From an uncultured Coriobacteriaceae bacterium (lineage in GTDB: Bacteria > Actinomycetota > Coriobacteriia > Coriobacteriales > Atopobiaceae): DNA of 36,411 nt. The stretch spans positions 1 to 36,411 of the forward strand of contig CACXDP010000181.1 of NCBI GenBank assembly GCA_902766445.1, in the 5' to 3' direction. The notes under the pieces were generated by a model. It made no database searches and was not told where the DNA came from. It saw only the letters and a list, made by a program, of their open reading frames with translations. The translations under genes and the position numbers were made by a program. Shown here one piece after another: positions 23,347 to 32,942 of the stretch (within the stretch, counting starts at the first letter, position 1; every line of letters begins with the position of its first letter).

Positions 23347-25425
23347 ATGAATGCCATGGACAACTATCCCACCCACGAGCTTGACGGAATCAAATATCGA
23401 TGCGGCCATGTGAGCCCCTTCGGCGCGACCATACTGTATGGCAACGCCGTGAACTTCTCCGTGTTTTCGAAACATGCGACGTGGTGCGAATTGCTGCTGT
23501 ACCATCAGGGGGCAAAGGAACCCTTCGCGGTGCTTCCGTTCCCAGACGAATTCAGAATCGGTAACGTCTTTTCGATGATAGTCTATGACCTCGACTACGA
23601 GGAGCTCGAGTATGGCTATCGCTTCGACGGGCCGATTGATCCGCAGGGTGGGCATCGCTTCGACCGCCGGAAGGTCCTGCTCGATCCCTACGCAAAGCTG
23701 GTCGCAGGCAGGGATCTATGGGGTGAGCGATCAGATCCGGACGAAACGTTTGTCCACCGCGGTAAGGTGATTCCCGAGGACTTCGATTGGGGAGACGACA
23801 GACCTTTGGAGATTCCCCTGAAGGACCTCGTTATCTATGAGGCCCACGTACGCGGTCTCACCATGGGTTCGGGCAGTGGTACCAAGTACATGGGTACCTT
23901 TGCGGGTCTTACCAGCAAGATTCCCTATCTCAAGGAGTTGGGCGTCAACTGCATCGAGTTGCTGCCGATCTTTGAGTTCGACGAGTTCGAGAATAGCCGA
24001 GTCGTGGGGGAGGAGAGGCTCTACAACTATTGGGGCTACTCCACGGTGGCCTTCTTTGCACCGAAGTCGGGCTATGCTGCGTCGAGTTCCGTCAGCCTTG
24101 TGGCGGAGGAGCTAAAGAACACGATTAAACAGTTCCACCGCAACGGCATTGAGGTCATGCTCGACGTGGTGTTCAATCACACGGCTGAGGGAAACGAGAG
24201 GGGACCGTACATCTCGTTCAGGGGCATTGACAACAAGACCTACTACCTGCTCACACCCGATGGTCAGTACTACAACTTCAGTGGCTGCGGCAATACCATG
24301 AACTGCAACAACGCCGTGGTCAGGAGCTTCATCCTGGACTGTCTGCGCTACTGGGTGAGCGTGTACCACATAGACGGCTTCCGCTTTGACTTGGCCTCCA
24401 TACTCTCGCGAGATGCGAACGGCGCGCCTATGAGCAGCCCGCCGTTGCTTGAGGCCTTGGCCCAAGACCCCGTTCTCGGTAGGACCAAACTCGTGGCTGA
24501 GGCGTGGGATGCGGGTGGACTCTATCAGGTGGGAAGCTTCCCGGCCTGGGGTCGCTGGGCTGCGTGGACCGGCAAGTACCGCGACTGCCTGCGCCGCTTC
24601 ATCAAGAGCGAGGCGGAGTGCGGCCCCGAGATGCTCATGAGGATCCAGGGATCGCCCGACCTCTATGCAAACAGGAACGCCGAGGCAAGTATCAACTTCG
24701 TCACCTGCCACGACGGGTTCACGCTCTACGACATGGTCTCGTACAACGAGAAGCACAACGAGGCGAACGGAGAGGCGAACCGCGACGGTGCCAACGACAA
24801 CAACAGTTGGAACTGCGGCGCGGAGGGCGAGGTCGACGACCCCGAGATCCGCGAGCTTCGCATTCGCCAGATAAAGAATGCCGCGACCTTGCTGCTGCTC
24901 AGCCGTGGGGTGCCCATGCTGCTGGCTGGCGACGAGTTCTGCAACTCGCAGGGAGGCAACAACAACGCATACTGCCAGGACAGCCCCATCTCGTGGCTCA
25001 ACTGGGGTGATCTCAAGAGGAACCGGCCTGTCTTTGAGTATTTCAAGACGCTGATTGCGTTTCGACACGCGCACCCGGTTCTGCGCACGAAGCAGTTCTA
25101 TACGGGTGTGAACTCGAGCGGTTACCCCGAGCTCTCCTTCCATGGCCAGAGCGCCTGGAAGCTTGACGCGATGAAGCCCTTCCATACCTTCGGGTTCATG
25201 TATGCCGAGACCGTGGCGGATCATGGGGTGGAGAAGGACTGCTTCATCTACTGCGGTGTCAACACCTATTGGGAGGAGCGGACGCTGGAGCTGCCGATAA
25301 TCCCTGCCAACACGAGATGGCATGTGGTGGCGTATTCGGCAGGGGACGCTAACGAAGTGGGGAATGTCGCAGGTGGTGAGCTAACGATAGCGCCGAGAAG
25401 CAGCGTCCTCGTGCTCGGTTCTTAA
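23347..25425 (+). CDS. glgX: Glycogen debranching enzyme GlgX (GH13 isoamylase type)
   Basis: Hydrolyses alpha-1,6 branches of phosphorylase-trimmed glycogen, releasing short maltodextrins. The 692-aa product has an N-terminal CBM48-like domain (GNAVNFSVFSKHATWCELLLY) and a GH13 barrel. The barrel has DVVFNHTAEG, nucleophile D348 in GFRFDLAS, acid/base E385 in VAEAWDAGG and D456 in TCHDGFTL. NEANGEANRDG and LLAGDEF are typical of GlgX/TreX enzymes. ATG 23347 lies about 13 nt after AAGGAAG. A second ATG at 23356 is possible. It follows the unknown membrane protein by 9 nt and is convergent with pdxY. Its products would feed GlgP and the MalQ-type fusion further down. Confidence 0.96.
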   Translation: MNAMDNYPTHELDGIKYRCGHVSPFGATILYGNAVNFSVFSKHATWCELLLYHQGAKEPFAVLPFPDEFRIGNVFSMIVYDLDYEELEYGYRFDGPIDPQGGHRFDRRKVLLDPYAKLVAGRDLWGERSDPDETFVHRGKVIPEDFDWGDDRPLEIPLKDLVIYEAHVRGLTMGSGSGTKYMGTFAGLTSKIPYLKELGVNCIELLPIFEFDEFENSRVVGEERLYNYWGYSTVAFFAPKSGYAASSSVSLVAEELKNTIKQFHRNGIEVMLDVVFNHTAEGNERGPYISFRGIDNKTYYLLTPDGQYYNFSGCGNTMNCNNAVVRSFILDCLRYWVSVYHIDGFRFDLASILSRDANGAPMSSPPLLEALAQDPVLGRTKLVAEAWDAGGLYQVGSFPAWGRWAAWTGKYRDCLRRFIKSEAECGPEMLMRIQGSPDLYANRNAEASINFVTCHDGFTLYDMVSYNEKHNEANGEANRDGANDNNSWNCGAEGEVDDPEIRELRIRQIKNAATLLLLSRGVPMLLAGDEFCNSQGGNNNAYCQDSPISWLNWGDLKRNRPVFEYFKTLIAFRHAHPVLRTKQFYTGVNSSGYPELSFHGQSAWKLDAMKPFHTFGFMYAETVADHGVEKDCFIYCGVNTYWEERTLELPIIPANTRWHVVAYSAGDANEVGNVAGGELTIAPRSSVLVLGS

Positions 25426-25450
25426 TACGGAGACGAGTTGCTGCTGCGTT

Positions 25451-25527
25451 GGGGCTGCAGCAAAGTTGATGGTGACTGCTAGGGGCAATGCCCTCGTGCG
25501 TCTCCAATCAGCTTTTGCTGCAGCCCC
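25451..25527. terminator. Bidirectional terminator between glgX and pdxY
   Basis: GGGGCTGCAGCAAA (25451-25464) pairs perfectly with 25514-25527, and the stem continues through GTTGAT/ATCAGC with one G-U pair. The loop contains a small GGGC/GCCC hairpin. It lies between two convergent genes, with T-rich sequence on the plus-strand right arm (CTTTTGC). Confidence 0.65.
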
Positions 25528-25533
25528 TTGCCT

Positions 25534-26406
25534 TTACGCGAGAAGGGTGGCAACCTCGCCGAGCACGGTCTCGAAGCTCACGCCGCGGACCTCGTAGTCG
25601 GGCTGTTCGCGGGTGACGCGCATGGCGTCGCGTACTAGCGCGCCGGCAAACTCCACCGAGTCGTAGAGGTTGCGACCGGCCATGATGGCTGCAAGCAGCG
25701 AGCTTGCATAGAGGTCACCGGTGCCGTGCAACATGTAGGGCAGAAGCTCGCTTGCGATTTCGGCTCGCTCGACATCCTGTCCGGTCACGAAGTTGCGGAT
25801 GAGACCATCGCCATGCACGATGCCCTTGAGGACGACGTGCTTGGCGCCCATCTCTAGCAGGGCGTCGAGCAGTCGGGCAACGTAGGCGTTATCCACGTCT
25901 TGGCCTTGGTATTCGATGCCCGTGAGGATGGATGCTTCGGTGAGGTTGGGCGTGAGGACATCGGAACCGTCCACGAGGTCTCCCATGGCGGCGCAGAGCT
26001 CGGGCGTGTAGGTTGGGTAGCGCTGGCCGCCGTCACCCATCACAGGGTCGACGATGCGGAGTGCGCTGGGATGTTCGTTGTAGAGACGCTGGATGGCGCC
26101 GACCTGCTCTGGTGCGCCGAGGAAGCCCGAGTAGACGGCATCGAGCTCGATGCCCTCCTCGCGCCACGCATCCAGGTAGGGCGTGAGCATATCGGTGGTG
26201 TCGTGCATGTGCCAGGTGGGAAACTTCGTATGGGCCGAAAAGAGCGACGTTGGCACGGGGCACACGTCGCAGCCTGCGGCAGAGAGGACGGGAATCGCGA
26301 CGCCGAGCGAGCACTTGCCGTAGCCGCACAGGTCGTGTACGGCGGCAATGCGAGGTATGTAAGCTCCCTCGCGTCTGTAGAGGCGGACGTCCTTGGCGTT
26401 AGTCAT
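25534..26406 (-). CDS. pdxY: Pyridoxal/pyridoxamine kinase
   Basis: Phosphorylates pyridoxal or pyridoxamine in the B6 salvage pathway; its product serves PLP enzymes such as Alr and GlgP in this window. The 290-aa ribokinase-fold protein has AVHDLCGYGKCSLG, the segment YSGFLGAPEQ, DPVMGDGG (120-127), TPNLTEA and the GTGD motif (228-231, D231 as catalytic base). I chose the ATG at 26406 because AAAGGAG lies 5 nt upstream. A GTG at 26421 in the same frame includes that site and is rejected. It points away from glgP, with a 58-bp palindrome in the shared upstream region. PdxK-type naming is equally possible. Confidence 0.92.
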   Translation of the reverse strand: MTNAKDVRLYRREGAYIPRIAAVHDLCGYGKCSLGVAIPVLSAAGCDVCPVPTSLFSAHTKFPTWHMHDTTDMLTPYLDAWREEGIELDAVYSGFLGAPEQVGAIQRLYNEHPSALRIVDPVMGDGGQRYPTYTPELCAAMGDLVDGSDVLTPNLTEASILTGIEYQGQDVDNAYVARLLDALLEMGAKHVVLKGIVHGDGLIRNFVTGQDVERAEIASELLPYMLHGTGDLYASSLLAAIMAGRNLYDSVEFAGALVRDAMRVTREQPDYEVRGVSFETVLGEVATLLA

Positions 26407-26507
26407 GGTGACTCCTTTCACGTGGACTTATGGACCGACGCTGAACGCATAGGATAGGCATTCGCTCGTCGATACGCAATAGGAGATATGGGGGACTGGG
26501 GGGTACT

Positions 26508-26565
26508 TGGGGTACTTGGGGGACAGTCCCCTGGGTACCCAGGGGACTGTCCCCCAAGTACCCCA
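26508..26565. repeat. Perfect 58-bp palindrome, copy 1 of a repeat family
   Basis: Perfectly symmetric around 26536/26537 (centre CTGGGTACCCAG), 29 bp per arm. The central 38 bp (26518-26555) are identical to the palindrome at 32961-32998. The left side overlaps a 9-bp tandem repeat, GGGTACTTG twice at 26501-26518. It lies between the divergent pdxY and glgP genes, 78 nt before glgP, so it is not at a transcript end. Confidence 0.9.
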
Positions 26566-26643
26566 TACGCTCTCCATGCGCGAATTTGCCTCTTGAGGTA
26601 CCATACATCAAATGCCTCTGTTTCCGGAGTAAAGGACAAAAGT

Positions 26644-29067
26644 ATGGCAAACGCTATTTTTCGTAGCAAGAAAGACTTCGTAAGGCAATATCGTGACCGT
26701 TTCAGGTCGACCTTTGGCAAGGACTTCGAGGATGCGGACGCCGACGAGCGCTTCTATGTGCTGGCATCGCTCATCGCTCACCGTGCGCGCGTGGCCCACG
26801 TCGATACCCACGCCATGGGCGAAAAGAAGGTCTACTACTTCTCGCTCGAGTTCCTGATCGGTCCGTTGCTCGATAACTATCTGCTCAACTTTGGTGTGCG
26901 CGACCTTGTGGAGGAGGGTCTGCACGACATGGGCATCGACCTCGACGAGCTTTGCACGCATGAGGCCGACCCGGGTCTTGGCAACGGTGGCTTGGGCCGT
27001 CTGGCTGCGTGCTTCCTCGATTCGATGGCCAAGGAGGGCATTGCGGGTTACGGCAATGGCATGCGCTATCGTTACGGCCTCTTCCGCCAAGAGATTCAGA
27101 ATGGCCGTCAGGTCGAGAAGACCGACGCTTGGCTCGAGAAGGGCTATCCCTGGGAGACTCGCAAGACAGCCAGTGCCGTCATCGTGCAGTTTGGCGGCCA
27201 TGTCGAGCGCCATGAGGAGAATGGCCGCTTCTGGTTCACCACTGAGGATGCCGAGAAGGTTCTGGCCGTGCCCTATGATGTGGAAATCGTGGGCTACGGC
27301 GGCGAGAAGGTCAACAAGCTGCGCCTGTGGAAGGCCGAGCCGGCTGAGGACAACTTCGATCTCGACGCCTTCAATGAGGGTCGCTACTCCGACGCGTTCG
27401 GTTTCCGTTACAACACCGAGGCCATCTCAACGATTCTCTATCCTGCCGATGCTGGCGAGCACGGCAAGCTGCTGCGCCTCAAGCAGGAGTACCTCTTTGT
27501 GAGCGCGGGCCTGCAGACCATACTGCGCACCTACGAGTCGAATTTCGGTCCCGATTGGGAGCATCTGGGAGACCATGTGTGCGTCCATACCAACGACACG
27601 CACCCAGCCATGTGCGGCCCCGAGCTCATGCGCATCCTGGTGGACGAGAAGGGCGTGGACTTCGATCTCGCATTCGACATCGCCCGTGCGACCTGCTCTT
27701 ACACCAACCACACCGTCATGCCGGAGGCGCTGGAGAAGTGGCCCATCACGATGTTCCGTCACCTCCTGCCTCGCCTATACATGTTCATCGAGGAGATCGA
27801 CCGTCGCTTCCGCGAGAACTTCCCGCGCATGGGTTCGGACTGGCCCACGCTGCTGCAAAACACCGCCATCCTCTGGGACGGCGAGGTGCGCATGGCCAAC
27901 CTCTCGGTCATCTTCTCGAATTCCGTCAACGGCGTCTCGGCGCTGCACACCCAGATCATCAAGGACACGGTGCTCAAGGACTTCTACCGTCTCTCGCCCG
28001 AGCTCTTCAACAACAAGACCAACGGTGTATCCCACCGACGCTTCCTGACCAATGCCAACCCGGCGCTCAGCCGCGTGATCACCGAAGCCATTGGCGACAA
28101 GTGGCTCGATGACGCCATGGAGTTCGAGAAGCTCCTTGCCTTCAAGGATGACGACGGCTTCCTGGAGGACTGGGCCAAGGCAAAGCTCGCCGCCAAGGAA
28201 CGCCTTGCCGCCTATATCAAGAAGACCACCGGCGTCGTGGTCGATACCAGCACCGTCTTTGACACGCAGGTCAAGCGCTTCCATGCCTACAAGCGTCAGC
28301 TGCTCAACGTGTTCAAGATCATGGATATATACAACCGTATGCTCGCCGACTCGAACTTCCGTCCGCAGCCTACGACGTTCATCTTCTCGGGTAAGGCCGC
28401 TCAGAGCTACGTCTTTGCCAAGGAGGTTATCCGCCTCATCAATGGCGTGGCGGACGTCATCAACAATGACAAGCGCGTTAACGACGTGATTAAGGTGGTC
28501 TTCGTTCCCAACTTCGCCGTTTCCAACGCGCAGATCATCTATCCCGGTACCGAGATCTCGGAGCAGATCTCCACGGCCGGCACCGAGGCATCTGGCACCG
28601 GCAACATGAAGTTCATGATGAATGGAGCCATAACGCTGGGCACCTACGACGGAGCCAATGTCGAGATCTGCGAGCTGGTGGGCGAGGAGAACATCAAGAT
28701 CTTTGGCCTGCGCACGGCCGAGGTAGAGTCGCTCTACGCCAGTGGGCGTTACTACGCCTGGAACGAGTACAACGCCGACAAGGTCCGCTTGGGTCGCGTG
28801 GTGGACGAGCTGACCGACGGCACCTTCGCGCGCCAGTCGGGCAACTTCGAGTCGGTCCACGACGAGCTGATGGTCAACAACGACCAGTATCTCGTCTGCC
28901 GTGACTTCCACGCCTACGTCCGTGCATGGGAGGAGCTCACCGGAGCTTACGCTGACACCCGAAATTGGAACCGTGTATCGATTCACAATACGGCCAAGTC
29001 CGGATTCTTCTCCTCTGACCGAACAATACGTGAATATGCCGAAGAAATATGGCATGTTGGTGAATAG
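26644..29067 (+). CDS. glgP: Glycogen/maltodextrin phosphorylase
   Basis: Releases glucose-1-phosphate from the non-reducing ends of glycogen with PLP as cofactor (GT35). The 807-aa product has EADPGLGNGGLGRLAACF, NDTHPAMCGPELMR, VYPTDAS-equivalent NGVSHRRFL, and EASGTGNMKFMMNGA with the PLP lysine K656. The length is typical. ATG 26644 follows AAAGGA (26631-26636) at 7-nt spacing. The frame is open upstream to 26488 but that part runs through the palindrome and is not coding. It is the first gene of glgP-glgC-glgD-glgA (gaps of 44, 3 and 34 nt), so synthesis and breakdown enzymes are probably expressed together. Confidence 0.97.
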   Translation: MANAIFRSKKDFVRQYRDRFRSTFGKDFEDADADERFYVLASLIAHRARVAHVDTHAMGEKKVYYFSLEFLIGPLLDNYLLNFGVRDLVEEGLHDMGIDLDELCTHEADPGLGNGGLGRLAACFLDSMAKEGIAGYGNGMRYRYGLFRQEIQNGRQVEKTDAWLEKGYPWETRKTASAVIVQFGGHVERHEENGRFWFTTEDAEKVLAVPYDVEIVGYGGEKVNKLRLWKAEPAEDNFDLDAFNEGRYSDAFGFRYNTEAISTILYPADAGEHGKLLRLKQEYLFVSAGLQTILRTYESNFGPDWEHLGDHVCVHTNDTHPAMCGPELMRILVDEKGVDFDLAFDIARATCSYTNHTVMPEALEKWPITMFRHLLPRLYMFIEEIDRRFRENFPRMGSDWPTLLQNTAILWDGEVRMANLSVIFSNSVNGVSALHTQIIKDTVLKDFYRLSPELFNNKTNGVSHRRFLTNANPALSRVITEAIGDKWLDDAMEFEKLLAFKDDDGFLEDWAKAKLAAKERLAAYIKKTTGVVVDTSTVFDTQVKRFHAYKRQLLNVFKIMDIYNRMLADSNFRPQPTTFIFSGKAAQSYVFAKEVIRLINGVADVINNDKRVNDVIKVVFVPNFAVSNAQIIYPGTEISEQISTAGTEASGTGNMKFMMNGAITLGTYDGANVEICELVGEENIKIFGLRTAEVESLYASGRYYAWNEYNADKVRLGRVVDELTDGTFARQSGNFESVHDELMVNNDQYLVCRDFHAYVRAWEELTGAYADTRNWNRVSIHNTAKSGFFSSDRTIREYAEEIWHVGE

Positions 29068-29111
29068 GTTAGTCTTGTTGGTCGCGAGAAAGTGACGAAA
29101 GGGGAAGTTCT

Positions 29112-30251
29112 ATGAGCAAGAAGGAATGCGTTGCAATGCTTCTTGCCGGCGGGCAGGGGTCCAGGCTGGGCGTGCTCACGAGCAAAGTCGCCAAGCCGGC
29201 CGTTTCGTTCGGCGGCAAGTATCGCATCATCGACTTCGTGCTGAGCAACTGCGCGAATTCGGGGATCAGCACGGTGGGCGTGCTCACGCAGTATCGTCCG
29301 TACCTGCTGCATGAGTACCTGGGCACCGGCGAGGCCTGGAACCTCGACGAGCGCGGCGGCGGCGTGGCAATCCTGCCTCCGTTTGCAACCCAGACCGGCG
29401 CCTCCTGGTATGCCGGCACCGCTGACGCAATTACGCAGAACCTCGGTTACCTCGAGGGCCAGGATCCCGAGTACGTGCTCATCCTCTCGGGTGACCAGCT
29501 CTATCGCATGGACTACGAGGACATGCTTGCCACGCACAAGGCAAACAACGCCGACCTCACCGTCGCCGTTATGCCCGTGCCTTGGGAGGACGCTCCTCGC
29601 TTCGGCATCATGAACACCCGTGAGGACGGCAGCATCGAGGAGTTCGTCGAGAAGCCGGCAGAGCCCAAGAGCAACCTTGCCTCCATGGGCATTTACATCT
29701 TCACCGCTGATGTCCTGTTCAAGGCCCTCAAGGAGGACGCCGAGAAGGAAGGCTCCACGCACGACTTCGGTGGCGACATCATCCCGACCCTGCTCGCCGA
29801 GGGCAAGCGTCTCTTCACCTACCAGTTCAAGGCTTACTGGCGCGACGTCGGCACCGTGGCCTCCTTCCACGAGGCAAACATGGAGCTGCTTGGCGCTGAG
29901 CCTGCGTTCGACCTGTTCGCGCAGGAAGCCCCCATCATGAGCAACTCCTCCACTCGTCCGCCCGCGTTCGTCGGCCCCAAGGGCTCCGTGGACGACTCCC
30001 TCATTGACAACGGCTGCACGATCCTCGGTTCGGTCGAGCACTCCGTGATCAGCTCCGACGTGTACGTGGGCAAGGGTGCCGTCGTCAAGGACGCCATCCT
30101 CTTCCCCGGCGCGCGCGTTGAGGAGGGTGCCGTGGTCATCAACGCGATCATGGCAGAGCGTTCGGTGGTTGCCGCCGGCGCGACCTTTGGTTCTGCAGAT
30201 GAGGAAACCGTTACCCTCGGCGATGACGCCGTTGTAGAGAAGGGGGAGTAA
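29112..30251 (+). CDS. glgC: Glucose-1-phosphate adenylyltransferase, catalytic subunit
   Basis: Makes ADP-glucose from glucose-1-phosphate and ATP, the committed step of glycogen synthesis. The 379-aa protein has the nucleotidyltransferase signature AGGQGSRL (12-19) and [34 protein letters not shown] and the sugar-phosphate site region follow, with a left-handed beta-helix at the C-terminus ([17 protein letters not shown] and onward). The catalytic motifs are intact, in contrast to GlgD next door. ATG has AAAGGGGAAG upstream. Spacing to glgD is only 3 nt, which fits co-translation of a GlgC/GlgD complex. Confidence 0.96.
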   Translation: MSKKECVAMLLAGGQGSRLGVLTSKVAKPAVSFGGKYRIIDFVLSNCANSGISTVGVLTQYRPYLLHEYLGTGEAWNLDERGGGVAILPPFATQTGASWYAGTADAITQNLGYLEGQDPEYVLILSGDQLYRMDYEDMLATHKANNADLTVAVMPVPWEDAPRFGIMNTREDGSIEEFVEKPAEPKSNLASMGIYIFTADVLFKALKEDAEKEGSTHDFGGDIIPTLLAEGKRLFTYQFKAYWRDVGTVASFHEANMELLGAEPAFDLFAQEAPIMSNSSTRPPAFVGPKGSVDDSLIDNGCTILGSVEHSVISSDVYVGKGAVVKDAILFPGARVEEGAVVINAIMAERSVVAAGATFGSADEETVTLGDDAVVEKGE

Positions 30252-30254
30252 ACG

Positions 30255-31343
30255 ATGCCCAAGGCTATTGGTCTTGTGACCTGCAATTACACCACGGCAT
30301 CCAACGATGACGTGTTCCTGGGCCGTCCCGTGGCTTCGATGCCCTACCTGGGCCGCTATCGCCTCGTGGACTTTGCCCTGTCCAATATGGTGGATGCGGG
30401 CATCCGCACCGTCGGCATGATTATGCCCAACAACTACCGCTCCCTCGTGGACCACGTGGGATCTGGCAAGGATTGGGATCTCGACCGCAAGAACGGCGGC
30501 CTCTTCATCATGCCTGGCACCGCTTTCGGCACGAGCCGTACCGGCGCTCGCTTCCTCATTCGTGACCTCGTCCAGAATCGCGCGTTCTTCACCAAGAACA
30601 GCGAGAAGTACGTCGTCCTTTCCACGGCCAACTTCATCTGCAGCGTTGACATCAATGCCCTCATCGCCAAGCATGAGGAGACCGGCGCAAACATCACCGT
30701 CCTCACCAAGACGGCCAAGTGCGATGGCAACGTTGACGTCGTGACCTTCGACGTTGAGGACGGTCGCGTCAAGGGCATGCATCAGGCCGTCAAGTTCGGT
30801 CAGGTCGCGTTCCTCGACTATGCCGTCATCGAGCGCACCCTGCTCCTTGAGCTTCTCGACTCGTTCGCGGCAGTCGATCACCTCGACCTCTTTGAGGCTC
30901 TGAACGCCGAGTATGGTCGCTTCCGTGTCATGGCTGCCGAGTTCGACGGCTACATGAAGCCCATCTTTGACAAGAATTCCTACTTCCAGGCCAACATGGA
31001 CCTCCTTGATCCCGAGGTGCTCACCGAGCTCACCGACGCCCGTCCGATCAAGACCAAGGCCCATGACAACCCGCCCGCGAAGTACGAGCCGGGCTGCAAG
31101 GTCTCCAACTCCCTCATCGCCTCCGGCGATCGCATCTTTGGTACCGTGCAGAGCTCCGTCCTCGGCCGCAACGTTATCGTTGAGCCGGGTGCGTCTGTGC
31201 GCAACTCCATCATCATGCAGGGCGTCGTCATCAAGAGCGGCGCCAAGATCGAGAACGCCATCATCGACAAGGCCAACGTCGTACCTGCGGGCACCGAGCT
31301 GCGCGGCACCGATGGCGACATTCTCTACCTAAAGAAGAACTAG
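30255..31343 (+). CDS. glgD: Glucose-1-phosphate adenylyltransferase, regulatory-type subunit GlgD
   Basis: Paralogue of GlgC that in Firmicutes forms a GlgC/GlgD heteromer and raises its activity while having little activity itself. The 362-aa product keeps the fold (LGRYRLVDFALSNMVDAGI, YVVLSTANFICSVDI, beta-helix ending DGDILYLKKN) but lacks the GGxGSRL nucleotide loop. In its place is TCNYTTASNDDVFLGRP. This loss is what separates GlgD from GlgC. AAGGGGG lies before the ATG inside the glgC end. The operon position between glgC and glgA fits the subunit role. Confidence 0.94.
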   Translation: MPKAIGLVTCNYTTASNDDVFLGRPVASMPYLGRYRLVDFALSNMVDAGIRTVGMIMPNNYRSLVDHVGSGKDWDLDRKNGGLFIMPGTAFGTSRTGARFLIRDLVQNRAFFTKNSEKYVVLSTANFICSVDINALIAKHEETGANITVLTKTAKCDGNVDVVTFDVEDGRVKGMHQAVKFGQVAFLDYAVIERTLLLELLDSFAAVDHLDLFEALNAEYGRFRVMAAEFDGYMKPIFDKNSYFQANMDLLDPEVLTELTDARPIKTKAHDNPPAKYEPGCKVSNSLIASGDRIFGTVQSSVLGRNVIVEPGASVRNSIIMQGVVIKSGAKIENAIIDKANVVPAGTELRGTDGDILYLKKN

Positions 31344-31377
31344 TCAGACACACCACGCAACAAGGCAGGGATACATC

Positions 31378-32850
31378 ATGGCAGACAGCGTAAGAAGAAA
31401 GCTCAAGATTCTCTATGCGGCATCCGAGGTCAAGCCCTTCTCAAAGAGCGGCGGCCTGGGCGACGTGGCGGGCTCCCTTCCGCGCGCGCTCAAGAAAGCC
31501 GGGGCCGAGGTTGCCGTCATCTCGCCGAAGTACGGCACCATTCCGCAAGAGTTCCAGGACCAGATGAAGCACGTGGCCGACTTCTACGTGCCACTCTCTT
31601 GGCGCAGCGTGTACTGCGGTGTTGAGAAGCTCACCTATCAGGGTCTGGACTTCTACTTCATCGATAACGAGGCGTACTTCAAGCGCGACAGCCTTTACGG
31701 CTACTTTGACGATGGCGAGCGCTTCGCGTTCTTCTCCAAGGCCATCTGCGAGTCAATCGCAAAGGTGGAGGAGCTCGAGTGCGACGTGCTTCACTGCAAC
31801 GACTGGCAGACCGCCATGGCGACCGTGTTCCTGCGCGAGTTCTACATGCAAATCCCGGCGTGCGCACACGTCAAGACGATCTTCTCGGTGCACAATGTCC
31901 TCTTCCAGGGCCAGTACTCCGACAAGGTTCTGAACGACGTGCTGGGACTCGCCGACGTACCCTCTGCTCGCGACCAGCTCTACTGTGGCCCGCAGGCCAT
32001 CAACTACATGCGTGGCGCACTGCTCTACTCTGACCTCATCAGCACAGTGAGTCCTACCTATGCCAACGAGCTTCAGATGCCGTTCTACGGTGAGGGTATG
32101 GACGGAATCTTCCGTCGCCGCGCCGGCTCGCTCTCGGGCATCCTCAATGGCATCGACACGGTGGAGTGGGATCCGGCGACGGACGAGTTCCTGCCTGCAA
32201 ACTACGACGCCAAGGACCTCAGTGGCAAGGCGGAGTGCAAGCGTGCGCTGCAGGAGGAGTTCGGCCTGCGCCAGGATCCCGAGCGTCCGCTCGTGTGCAT
32301 GGTGGGTCGCCTCACCAAGCAGAAGGGCCTCGACCTCGTGCGCTATAGCATGAACGCCCTCATGGCCCGTGGCGTCCAGGTTGCCATCCTTGGCACTGGC
32401 GACAAGGACTACGAGGACTCCTTCAAGTACTTCGACTGGAAGTACGGTGACATGATGAGTGCGCGTATCGCCTTCGATGGTGCTCTGTCGCACCGCATGT
32501 ACGCAGGCGCGGATCTCTTCCTCATGCCGAGTGAGTTCGAGCCGTGCGGCCTCACCCAGATGATCGCCATGCGGTACGGCACACTGCCCGTGGTGCGTGA
32601 GACGGGCGGTCTGCGTGACTCCGTGCAGCCGTACAACCAGTTCACGGGCGAGGGCACTGGCTTCTCGTTCGCGAACATGAACGCCGACGAGATGGCTGGT
32701 TGCCTCCTCAACGCTTGCGAGGTCTTCTGGACCAACCAAGAGGCTTGGAAGCAGCTCCAGCTCCAGGCAATGGCCGAGGACTTCAGCTGGAGTCGTGCGG
32801 CTGAGGAGTACTTGGGTCTCTATCGCAGCCTGCAGCCGGACGTCGAGTAG
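31378..32850 (+). CDS. glgA: Glycogen synthase (ADP-glucose, GT5)
   Basis: Extends alpha-1,4-glucan chains from ADP-glucose. The 490-aa product has the N-terminal KSGGLGDV motif (23-30, the ADP-glucose-binding K-X-G-G-L signature), HCNDWQT, TVSPTYANE, VGRLTKQKGLDL and PSEFEPCGLTQM (catalytic/donor-binding Glu region). The length is normal for bacterial GlgA. ATG follows GGCAGGGA at a short distance. It is the last gene of glgPCDA and is followed by a hairpin and then the second palindrome. Confidence 0.97.
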   Translation: MADSVRRKLKILYAASEVKPFSKSGGLGDVAGSLPRALKKAGAEVAVISPKYGTIPQEFQDQMKHVADFYVPLSWRSVYCGVEKLTYQGLDFYFIDNEAYFKRDSLYGYFDDGERFAFFSKAICESIAKVEELECDVLHCNDWQTAMATVFLREFYMQIPACAHVKTIFSVHNVLFQGQYSDKVLNDVLGLADVPSARDQLYCGPQAINYMRGALLYSDLISTVSPTYANELQMPFYGEGMDGIFRRRAGSLSGILNGIDTVEWDPATDEFLPANYDAKDLSGKAECKRALQEEFGLRQDPERPLVCMVGRLTKQKGLDLVRYSMNALMARGVQVAILGTGDKDYEDSFKYFDWKYGDMMSARIAFDGALSHRMYAGADLFLMPSEFEPCGLTQMIAMRYGTLPVVRETGGLRDSVQPYNQFTGEGTGFSFANMNADEMAGCLLNACEVFWTNQEAWKQLQLQAMAEDFSWSRAAEEYLGLYRSLQPDVE

Positions 32851-32896
32851 CACGTCCAGTTAGGCTCAACGTAAGGGCCGCGACATAAGGTCTGAC

Positions 32897-32931
32897 GAAT
32901 CGGGCGAATCCTCTGAGGGTTCGCCCGATTC
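32897..32931 (+). terminator. Terminator-like hairpin after glgA
   Basis: A perfect 12-bp stem (GAATCGGGCGAA 32897-32908 with 32920-32931), extended by inner CCTC/GAGG pairing. No strong T-run follows (TGCGTCTAT). Confidence 0.6.
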
Positions 32932-32942
32932 TGCGTCTATCC

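Noticed and set aside
26488-26643. N-terminal extension of glgP from 26488
   Set aside because: It would translate the palindrome; the AAAGGA site and family start support 26644.
28983-31064. 693-residue open frame antisense to glgC/glgD
   Set aside because: Same reason: it spans several conserved genes on the other strand and has no recognisable domain.
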